Origin: Mrakia gelida
Lineage: Eukaryota; Basidiomycota; Tremellomycetes; Cystofilobasidiales; Mrakiaceae
Reading direction: 5' to 3'
Length of the DNA: 64,000 bases
NCBI GenBank assembly: GCA_024345305.1
Contig: BRON01000017.1
Location: 1 to 64,000 of the forward strand
Shown: positions 1 to 7,366 of the stretch, in pieces
Position numbering within the stretch: the stretch's first letter is position 1
How the letters are laid out: every line of letters begins with the position of its first letter
Notes under the pieces: model-generated
Database searches by the model: none
Seen by the model: only the letters and a program-made list of their open reading frames with translations
Told to the model about the DNA's origin: nothing
Made by a program: the position numbers and the translations under genes

Positions 1-219
1 CCTGGAGGAGGATGGTCTTCAGTACAAGTGAAGAACCTCCTCCTCTCAGTGTGAGCCCTCCTTATATAATCTACGAGAACCCTCCGCAGCACCTATGAAG
101 TATCTACTATTACAAGAGATGACTAAGCTACCTACGGAGAAACTACTAGAACTATGGAGAAGAGAGAAGGTGCTAGAAACGACTCGACGCGGCTCGTCTC
201 AATGACGCACTTCTCAACA
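1..219 (-). repeat. 3' LTR (partial) of copia element A
   Basis: Read on the minus strand, the purine tract GAGTGGGAG at about 220-228 is followed by TGTTGAG at 219, the usual TG start of an LTR directly after a polypurine tract. A TATATAA box lies at 64-70 on the minus strand, consistent with an LTR promoter. The distal end is outside the window, so LTR length and target-site duplication cannot be judged. Confidence 0.6.
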
Positions 220-266
220 CTCCCACTCAATGAGACGAGCTGCGTCCTCATCCTTATCCCTGACTC

Positions 267-2408
267 CTAGACTTCTTCGATGCTTCTCAAATTCTCGCGT
301 CCAAGAGCCTTCGTGAAGATGTCGGCGGTCATCGCGTCCGTCGGGCAGAACGAGAGTGCGATCGTCTTGTTTTGGTATAGTTCGCGACCGTACTTGTAGG
401 CGATGTCGATGTGTTTCGTTCGTTCGGAATGGCGACCGTTCTGCGTGGTTGTAATGGCTGATTGGTTGTCGACATGGACGGGGATGGTGGGGACTTCGTA
501 TCCGAGTTGAGAAACGAGTTTCGAGAGCCAAAGGAGATTCTGAGCTCCCTGCGAGAGAGCGATGAACTCCGCCTCTGTCGAGGACTTGGAGATTGCTCTC
601 TGTCTTCTGCTTGCCCAAACGACAGTGCTGCCGTAGAGCTTGACGACGTAGCCCGTGGTTGATCGACGCGTTTCGTGATCGCCCGCGTAGTCTGCGTCCG
701 TCCACATCTCGAGCAACGGAGCTTCTTGGTTTCCTCCCAAGACTAGGCCATGATGTGATGTTCCTGCTAGATAGCGGAAGATCCGATGGATCGCTGACCA
801 GTGGATCTCTCGGGGGTCGCTACTGAATCGACTCACGACTCCCAGTGAGAAGGCGAGGTCGGGTCTCGTGCAAACCATGAGATACATTAGTGATCCCACA
901 GCCTGGAGATACCGACTTTGGTCCACTCGCTCTAGATCCTGCTTCGAAAGGTCCTGCTCGATCATGAGCTGCTTGTGCTCGTCCATCGGAGTTCGGGCTG
1001 GTCTCGAAGTCGACGTGTCGAAGCGGCTTAGAACCTCCTTGACATATCGTGACTGAGATAAGGTGATCGTCCTACGAGATCGATCCCTCTTGACTTCCAT
1101 CCCGAGCATCAAACCGTCTGAGAGATCGCCTCGGTCATCGATCGTGAATGCTTCTTTGGTGAGACGCATGATCTCGTCGACTTCCTTTTCTGAGGAAGCT
1201 GCGACTGCGAAGTCGTCAACGTACTGGATCAGCATCCGTCTCTTCTTGTCCTTCCAGCCCACGTATAGGCAGGTGTCTGCTTCGAGAACCTCCAGATCGA
1301 TGGTGGTGAAGAAGGAACGAGAGTGGTTCGCAAATGCGAGGGGCGATTGCTTGAGTCCGTAAATCGCCTTGAGGAGATGAGCGACTAGCTTCTTCCCCCC
1401 TTCGCCCCTCGATTCGTAACCAGTTGGCTGATCCATATAGACGGTTTCGACGAGTCGGGCGGTGAGAAAGGCGGTTTTAAAGTCTCCTTGTCGGAGCTCT
1501 AGGTCTTCGCGTGCGGCGATGGTGAGAAAGGTTCGGAAAGAGTTCAGGTGTAGGACAGGCGCGTAGGTTTCGTTGTAGTCGATCCCGTCGCGTTGAGTGT
1601 ATCCTTTGGCGACCCATCTTGCCTTGAACTTTTCGACATTCCCCCCCTTTTCTCGCTTGAGCGCGTAGACCCACCTTCCTCCCACTGCCTTCGCGTCGAG
1701 AGGAAGTTCAGTCAGTTCCCAAACTCCGTTTGCTTCCATCGATTCCATCTCAGCGTCCATGGCTTGTTTCCAGAACGCCGAGTGAGGAGAAGATAGTGCT
1801 TCCTTCGTTGAAGATGGTACTGCTGGTTCAGGTAACGCTGCGAGATCTGGAGTGGTGTCGGGGTGAGCGAGACGAACAAAGTTCGCGAATTCTTCTGGTT
1901 GAACTTCGCGCTTTCGATTTCGCATACCTCTACCATAGCTCCCACTGTCGTCGACCACGTCTTGATCAACGACAGGGACGTACTCCCAGGATGGCTTTGC
2001 CTGTTTGGGAGTTGAAGGTTTCAACGGAACGACGTCGGGGATGTCCGCGTCTTTCTCGACCTCTTCGGTCCTGGGAGCCGTCAGATCCAGCGTCACCATC
2101 TTCCCCCCCAACGAGTTTCGCGGCAGTTGCTCGTCGAACTCAACGTTTCGGGAGTAGTAGATCTTTCCAGTGTCGGTCCTCAGCAATCGATAAGCCTTCT
2201 TCCCAAGGTCTTCGCCGTAGCCAAGAAGGATCGTTTGGATCGTCTTCGACTCGTGCTTCTGACGGTCGGGGTTGTGAGCGTAGGCGATTGAGCCAAACGT
2301 TCGGAGATGGGCAAGGGGAGGTTTTTCCTCGTAGTACGCTTCGTAGGGCGTCTTTCCTCTGTTCGGCGAGGAGGGGAGGCGGTTGATCAGATAAGTCGCG
2401 GTCATCAT
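267..2408 (-). CDS. Copia integrase C-terminus, reverse transcriptase and RNase H
   Basis: A 713-codon open frame from the first Met; the same frame continues upstream to about 2620. Upstream residues include PEQNGKVERGNR, carrying the catalytic glutamate region of the integrase core. The frame then has the integrase tail (ATYLINRLPSS), the copia RT (GRWVYALK, KARWVAKGYTQ, YGLKQSP and the catalytic YVDDF), and RNase H with TDADYAGD, SSTEAEFIALS and a C-terminal FTKAL motif. RT copies the genomic RNA and RNase H degrades the RNA strand in the cytoplasmic virus-like particle. No stop codon or frame shift is seen in this part, unlike the upstream part of the element. It is not translated from its own start in an intact element, since copia elements make one polyprotein. 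Confidence 0.9.
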   Translation of the reverse strand: MMTATYLINRLPSSPNRGKTPYEAYYEEKPPLAHLRTFGSIAYAHNPDRQKHESKTIQTILLGYGEDLGKKAYRLLRTDTGKIYYSRNVEFDEQLPRNSLGGKMVTLDLTAPRTEEVEKDADIPDVVPLKPSTPKQAKPSWEYVPVVDQDVVDDSGSYGRGMRNRKREVQPEEFANFVRLAHPDTTPDLAALPEPAVPSSTKEALSSPHSAFWKQAMDAEMESMEANGVWELTELPLDAKAVGGRWVYALKREKGGNVEKFKARWVAKGYTQRDGIDYNETYAPVLHLNSFRTFLTIAAREDLELRQGDFKTAFLTARLVETVYMDQPTGYESRGEGGKKLVAHLLKAIYGLKQSPLAFANHSRSFFTTIDLEVLEADTCLYVGWKDKKRRMLIQYVDDFAVAASSEKEVDEIMRLTKEAFTIDDRGDLSDGLMLGMEVKRDRSRRTITLSQSRYVKEVLSRFDTSTSRPARTPMDEHKQLMIEQDLSKQDLERVDQSRYLQAVGSLMYLMVCTRPDLAFSLGVVSRFSSDPREIHWSAIHRIFRYLAGTSHHGLVLGGNQEAPLLEMWTDADYAGDHETRRSTTGYVVKLYGSTVVWASRRQRAISKSSTEAEFIALSQGAQNLLWLSKLVSQLGYEVPTIPVHVDNQSAITTTQNGRHSERTKHIDIAYKYGRELYQNKTIALSFCPTDAMTADIFTKALGRENLRSIEEV

Positions 2409-2503
2409 CGCCTCGACCCAGAAACGCCTCCGATCTCCTGGAAGATTCTCTGAGTCGTGCAGTAGACACGTGATCTTCTCTTCTAGGGTTCGGTTTCCTC
2501 GCT

Positions 2504-2962
2504 CTACCTTCCCATTCTGCTCGGGTGTCGCGGGAATCGTTGTTTCAGCCTTGATCCCCTCCTTTTTGAGGTAAGCTTTGAATGCGTCTGAGGTGATCCG
2601 TCGGCTGAGAGTCTCCTCATCGCTGTGACTGACGCGTGTCCCAACCTCCGGTGAAGAAGAACTGCTTGGTCGGCCGTTGCCGTCTCGTTGATGACGAGGG
2701 CTGTGCTCGTCTCTTTCGAGATCTTATCTTCCGTTTGGTCCGCGTCGTCCGGCTTTGGTTTGATTTCGAGTCTCCAGAGGTTTTTCCTCCATGTCTTTCC
2801 TACCAGCAAGACTTCCCCATTCTTCCTGAAAGTGCAACCCTGCTGAGAGAACTCGACCGTCGCGCCTCTAGCCGTCAGCTGCCCGCCCAATGGAGATGAG
2901 GTTCGGGAAATTTGGGATGAAGTAGACGTCATGAATGATCGTCTTCCTCTTTCGATTCCCAA
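2504..2962 (-). pseudogene. Copia integrase N-terminal fragment (frame-shifted, core missing)
   Basis: This frame continues the protease region after a frame change near 2885. It contains a TWRKNLWRLE-type pre-integrase stretch and HRRLGHASVTAMRR, the histidine half of the integrase HHCC zinc finger. The frame then runs into unrelated residues. The cysteine pair and the first two catalytic aspartates expected over the next 130 or so residues are absent, and a different frame picks up at ITSDAFKAYLKKEG, close to the third catalytic residue. Seen: the juxtaposition. Inferred: an internal deletion of roughly 0.4 kb that removed the integrase core and changed frame. Confidence 0.7.
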
Positions 2963-4001
2963 CGGTCGCGATGACTTTCAGATTGCCGATTCCGACCGTT
3001 TTAATGACTTTGCTGCTGGCGACTTTGACTGAGGTTTCGAAGGGTTTGTAGTCGCTCAGCTTGCTACGGTCGTTGCAGATGTGGTTGGAGCATCCACTAT
3101 CGGCAATCCAATCCTCCTCGGCGACGGCGAGAACTGTCTCGTCGTCACCTACCCCTGCGGCCGCTGAGAACCCCCAATCCCCCGAACTCGAGCTCGTCGA
3201 GTTGGCTTCCTCCCTCCGACGCCCACCTCCTTCCTTCCTGAACCTTCCTCCCTTCTTCCCACCCTTCCTATCCTTCGGCTTCCCAACTACGTCCCAACAT
3301 TCCGCCTTGAAGTGTCCCTTCTTCCCGCAGTGGTGACATTTTGCGTCCACCTTGTCAACCTTCATCGCCGAATCTTCCTTTGGAGTGACGTCCGATCGTG
3401 AGGTTTTGGTGCGGGTGTGGGTGAGTAGAGCGGTGGTGACTACTTTTGGTGTGAGCTCTTTTCCGGATTCTTGGTAGGAGAGGGAGAGGACGTCGGTGAA
3501 GGTTTCGAGCGATTTGGGGAGACCTGCGAGGAACTGAAGGGCGAGCTGTTCTGGGTTCTTGACGATGTCCATGCCGAGAGTCGTCGCCTCCTCGAGGATT
3601 TCTTCGAATTCGTCGATGTATGACTGTACCGACGAACTCTCATCCATGCGGAGGTCTCGGAGTTTTCGTTGAACCATCATCTTCCCTGCTGTTCCTTCGA
3701 CTCGATGAGCGACTTTGAGCGTTTCCCAGGCTTCGCTCGCGAGCTCAGCCGAGGAGATTTTCATCAGCTCTCGGTCGCTCACGGCCATCTGGATCCTGTG
3801 GAGTGCGAACTCGTTTCGAGAATCCCAGTCGTCTTGCTTCGCGAGAAGCTCTTCGCTTCCCAAGGGAAGGGGAACTTCCTCGGGCTTCTCCGAGGTTAAG
3901 CTCGTCCTTTTTCCTTCCCTGCCTTCGTCGCCTCTTTCTGGTCTCTTCTCTTGTCCGAGGACCAGAGACTTGCACTTGGATTCTGCTAGAGCAATCATCA
4001 T
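2868..4001 (-). CDS. Copia gag-protease
   Basis: A 377-residue open frame. Residues of the central part resemble the copia capsid domain (SEAWETLKVAHR, KLRDLRMDESSSVQSYIDEF). The CCHC zinc knuckle CHHCGKKGHFKAEC (CX2CX4HX4C) packages RNA. The protease active site is WIADSGCSNHICND, with the DSG triad of retropepsin-like copia proteases. The N-terminus is shorter than usual and begins with Met-Met directly beside LTR-like DNA of element B, so the true gag start may have been replaced. The frame ends at a stop soon after the FIPNFPNLISIG motif, where the homologous reading should continue; the continuation is in another frame (2504-2962). Confidence 0.85.
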   Translation of the reverse strand: MMIALAESKCKSLVLGQEKRPERGDEGREGKRTSLTSEKPEEVPLPLGSEELLAKQDDWDSRNEFALHRIQMAVSDRELMKISSAELASEAWETLKVAHRVEGTAGKMMVQRKLRDLRMDESSSVQSYIDEFEEILEEATTLGMDIVKNPEQLALQFLAGLPKSLETFTDVLSLSYQESGKELTPKVVTTALLTHTRTKTSRSDVTPKEDSAMKVDKVDAKCHHCGKKGHFKAECWDVVGKPKDRKGGKKGGRFRKEGGGRRREEANSTSSSSGDWGFSAAAGVGDDETVLAVAEEDWIADSGCSNHICNDRSKLSDYKPFETSVKVASSKVIKTVGIGNLKVIATVGNRKRKTIIHDVYFIPNFPNLISIGRAADG

Positions 4002-4117
4002 TTACCTCAGATGATGAGGAATATTCTACTAGAAGAGAGATAATGACGACAGCTGGCGTGGGAAACTATGCAGTAAGCTATTAAGAAATGGACCACAATG
4101 GTCCTGGCGTCGCTAAC
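4002..4117 (-). repeat. LTR fragment of copia element B
   Basis: On the minus strand TGTTAGCGACGCC begins at 4117, directly after a purine tract GAGTGGGAG at about 4118-4126 that is identical to the one in front of LTR A. A short palindrome (GGACCA-CAA-TGGTCC) lies at 4090-4104. The fragment ends where the gag frame of element A starts, so either A inserted into LTR B or the two recombined. Confidence 0.45.
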
Positions 4118-4908
4118 ACTCCCACTCGACGAAATGAGCTCCGTCACCTGGCTCTAAGCTATCTATTTCCATTTTCTCCTATGCCGTCCAATTTCCTCCG
4201 ACCTAGCGCTCTTGTCAGCAGATCCGCCATCATCCGATCGGTTGGACAGTGAGAGAGAGAATGATCCCATTTTGGAGGAGTTCGAGCTCGTATTTGTACG
4301 CGACGTTGATATGCTTTGTCCTCTCTGAAGGGGGTCCCGTTCTTGGTTTTTACGATTGCTCCTTGGTTGTCGACTCGGACGGGAATGATAGGGATATTGT
4401 AATCCACCTGACGGAGGAGATTGTCGACCCAGAGAAGAGTTTTGGCATCCTTGAAAGAGAGCGATGTACTTTGACTCATGCGACGGCTTGCTGGATGCCT
4501 GCTACCTCCTACTCGCCAGACCATGCAACTGTCGAACAATTTGATGAGTAACTTGTCGTCTTTATTCCGTGATCTCCTGCATAGTCGCCGTCCGTCCTGA
4601 GGGAAGCACGCTTGCGTCTGCGTCTCGTCCGGGCGCGCCATCTTACCCGACAACTCACACCTCCGTTTCTCGATCGACTCGAAAGTCTGGTCTAGAAGAG
4701 AAGAAAAGGTGAGCGAGCGAGCGAGACGAACCAAGCGATGTTCCTGCCGACGTTTGGTCAACGATCGTGTCCACTCGTCACCCTCTCTCGTTTGTTCTGT
4801 CAGTACATATCGACTATTTTGACGCGCCACCGCGCCGACCTCTCCTCTTTTGTCTATCTTCAGATCTCGGTCGGACTCGAAAGTCACCGACAACTCTGCC
4901 CTCCTCAA
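4118..4908 (-). mobile_element. Copia element B remnant (RNase H end)
   Basis: The minus strand encodes a degenerate copy of the copia RNase H tail: WVDNLLRQVDYNIP, IPVRVDNQGAIVKTKNG and CPTDRMMADLLTRALG are all alignable by eye with element A (SKLVSQLGYEVPTIP, VHVDNQSAITTTQNG and CPTDAMTADIFTKALG). A fragment in another frame near 4560-4590 reads DGDYAGDHG, matching DADYAGDHE of element A. Several frame changes are needed to read the whole stretch, so this is an old relic. Further upstream (toward 4908) I no longer recognise copia protein. Confidence 0.75.
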
Positions 4909-5136
4909 AAATGTAAACCTCCCAACTCCAACTTCGAGTCAAGCCTCATCTTCGTTCTTTTCCGAAGTGCCTGACTTCTTTTGTCGCGATGCTCTACCCT
5001 TGTTCTTGGTCTCTCCCAATTCCAGCATCGTTCAACGTATCACAGTGATGTTTTCGGCTTCACCCTGCAACCTGTTCCTGAGCAACTGCTTGGCTCGTTT
5101 GCGACGGAGACTAAGTAAGAAGGTGCAACAGGAAGA

Positions 5137-5171
5137 GAAACGACACCTGTCGTTTCTTGAGGTGTCGTTTC
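5137..5171. repeat. Perfect 12-bp inverted repeat
   Basis: GAAACGACACCT at 5137-5148 is followed by its exact reverse complement AGGTGTCGTTTC at 5160-5171, with an 11-base loop. The loop itself (gtcgtttcttg) repeats part of the right arm. Confidence 0.7.
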
Positions 5172-5702
5172 TTGTCTACACTAGGAAAGCTGGGGTTGGA
5201 AGAGTGAGTGTTGAGTATCGACTTCCTTGAGCCTCGCCAAGTCCTGGATCTTGATAACTTGTCTTTCTTGTAGATACTGGGCCGTTTCAGCAGATGCTCA
5301 CGAACTCGACCCTTTTCATTGGAACATTGGTTCGATGAAGTGGGGATGCGATTCAAGGATAGACAAAAGACAGCCTGTCGTTTCTCATTCTTGCAGTGGA
5401 GTGGGAAGGAAAAGGGAAGTTGAGTTCAAGGTTGATTGATCTGGACAGCAGCAGCACTGCTCCGATCTCATTGAGCAGTGATTCGAGATCTGAGCTCGCC
5501 CAACCTCACCTATCTCCCTGCCGCAATCCCTCCTCCCTCTCGTTGTGCACTATTGAACTACTGTAGCATCTCTCATTCCACGTCCTGATCATCTAATTAT
5601 CTGGTCTAAGGATGATGGATGCACAGGGAACCCCACATCCTCAAACAAGAAGCCAAGCGAAAGCGATGCGAAAGAGTAAGAGGACTGTTGGCAAACTGGT
5701 GC

Positions 5703-5868
5703 TGTTAACGTGTTGTTGGGTCGTCCACTTGAGCTTAGGGATGTCTGCAGGATGTGGTTCAAAGCTTGTTGTATAAAGCTAGCTACTCGAAAGGTTTATA
5801 TACTATGGAAATGGTCACGTGATCTGAAGGTAGCTTACAAAGCTGTTTACGAAGAATGGTTACTAACA
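5703..5868 (+). repeat. Possible solo LTR relic
   Basis: The segment starts TGTTAACG and ends CTAACA, giving short inverted TGTTA/TAACA ends as in LTRs. It is AT-rich against its surroundings and contains TTTATATACT and a TAGCTTA word that also occurs in both copia LTR pieces. No target-site duplication is visible, so the call is weak. Confidence 0.2.
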
Positions 5869-5914
5869 AGGGGACTGAACGAGACGCGTTACTAAGCTAC
5901 TACGTAAGACCCTT

Positions 5915-5928
5915 CTAACCCTAACCCT
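5915..5928 (+). repeat. Short telomere-like repeat
   Basis: CTAACCCTAACCCT is a little over two units of the TTAGGG-type telomere repeat (complement). It is too short to be a telomere and could be chance or a healed-break scar. Confidence 0.3.
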
Positions 5929-6194
5929 TACGTTCCCTAATTTCGGCCTTGAGTATACAGAGGAGCTGCAAGAGAGTGGATTGAGCACCTCCGAAATGAA
6001 CTCGCGGAAGTCAGCTCGAGCTCGCCCACTCCTTCGGTTTGAGGTACCTCTCGGGAGAATCGCTGTCGACGATGCAGGTTTTCTTGTATAGAGCTGTACT
6101 TCTGAAACATTGTACTTTGTGGGTAGATCTAGCTGGTCAATTTTCCCGTTTGCGATTCGGTGGTGTGGGGAGGGAGAACAAAACGACGCAAAGT

Positions 6195-6250
6195 CCGTGG
6201 AGTCCGAGGAGGCTGCTGGAACGGTCGGACTCCACGGAATCGACCGTTCC
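6195..6250. repeat. Two overlapping inverted repeats
   Basis: Arm pair 1 is a perfect 13-bp inverted repeat, CCGTGGAGTCCGA at 6195-6207 with TCGGACTCCACGG at 6225-6237. Arm pair 2 is a perfect 10-bp repeat, GGAACGGTCG at 6218-6227 with CGACCGTTCC at 6241-6250. The two overlap at 6225-6227, so the two stems compete. Confidence 0.7.
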
Positions 6251-6503
6251 TGCCTACAGGAACGGGTCGCATAGCATTAGGAACGGGGCGCATACGGTTA
6301 GGAGGTGCCTAGGCTCGGGAGAGCGAGTTGAGATGACCGTTGAGGAAGAGAGGGAGCCGTTGGAGCGAGACGGACTGACCGAGCTGACGTTCAAGTCGAG
6401 CGAACGACGTCGTGTAAGGGAGCGGGAGAGAAAGCGTGACGTGATGATGTATAGCCGATGGCGAGGTTGTGTAGACTGCCTCCGTGTTGGAGGGGAAACT
6501 GCT

Positions 6504-6735
6504 AGAACGAGAGAGAAGGGATCCACGTCAGCTCGAGCTCGCTCCACCTCCTCCCCTTTCCCTCTTCGTCCAACCATCCCTCACGTGAAACAAACGATCC
6601 AAAGCAAATGAAATAAGATCATATACCGTCGTCGCTGGGCCGTAGACCTGAGAGGAGAGACCTGCTGGAAAAAATAGCGAAAGAACGAGAGAGAGAAGGA
6701 AGTCCACGTCAGCTCCAGCTCCATCACTGCTTCCA
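6504..6735 (+). repeat. Diverged direct repeat, two copies of about 50 bp
   Basis: Copy 1 (about 6504-6556) and copy 2 (about 6682-6735) share agaacgagagagaagg, followed after a short variable gap by tccacgtcagctc and a CT-rich tail. Spacing is about 180 bp. The identity is imperfect, suggesting an older local duplication. Confidence 0.5.
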
Positions 6736-7366
6736 TTTCTCGCTTCTCCCTCCTGCATCTCCCTCGTCTCACTCACCAGGATATAACCCGACGCTTCCAA
6801 GCCTCCCTTCGAGTCGGGTCGTCGAAAAGATCGAACAACGAGCGAGCAAAGGCAAAGGGAGAGAGGGAGGGGAGGAGAAGGAGATGATGGCCGTTCGAGA
6901 TCAACTCGTTCGTCGTCGTCGTTCTTTTTGAAGGAGAGAGGGATGGTTACGTGTCCTCTTCGCGATGGTCCCATGGCGACGGCCCAAAAAATTGGGCAGT
7001 GGGGAGAGAGAAAGAAGTGAAAGGTGATTGGAAGAAAGATACAAAGCGACTCGACTGAACTTGACGTTCGCCGCTCGACGCGCCTCTTCCCTCCTTGCTG
7101 TCACTCTCCAAGCCAGCGAGTTTTCTACACGAGTGCTGCCTACTTCGCCGTTCAGGGACAATATCATCCACGCCTCATTTGATCTACGAGACGAGCGAAC
7201 CCAACCCGAAATGAATCGAAACCTGACGCGCGCGCGAACCAGTGCGATCTAAACATCCCGTCCGTCTTTCACTGAGTCTTAACCTTCTTCCCCTCTTTTC
7301 TTCTCAAACCTATCACACACGTACCCCAAAGAAACGAGAACAAAAGAGTCAGTCAGCGTCCGTCGT

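Larger units (their letters stand above)
1..4001 (-). mobile_element. Ty1/copia LTR retrotransposon A, defective
   Basis: On the minus strand the order is gag with a zinc knuckle, aspartic protease, integrase fragments, reverse transcriptase and RNase H, followed by a purine-rich tract and an LTR that runs off the window. The order protease-integrase-RT-RNase H is diagnostic of the copia superfamily. Breaks seen directly are a frame change between the protease and integrase segments near 2885 and loss of most of the integrase catalytic core between about 2640 and 2600. The gag segment starts directly beside LTR-like sequence of a second element, and no copy of LTR A is visible at its 5' side. 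The copy therefore looks unable to transpose on its own, although the RT/RNase H frame is still open over 700 codons, which suggests a fairly recent insertion. Confidence 0.9.
4909..7366. other. Gene-poor interval with small repeats
   Basis: I see no reading frame with recognisable protein and no convincing intron-exon series here. The stretch contains a possible solo LTR (5703-5868), a telomere-like dimer (5915-5928), a perfect hairpin (5137-5171), overlapping inverted repeats (6195-6250) and a diverged direct repeat (6504-6735). It probably represents transposon-derived or subtelomere-like DNA plus the 3' flank of the TRIC-like gene. Confidence 0.5.

Noticed and set aside
6039..6611. Plus-strand frame of about 190 codons
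   Set aside because: Low-complexity Arg/Ser/Glu composition and it spans the inverted repeats; no family, no splice signals.
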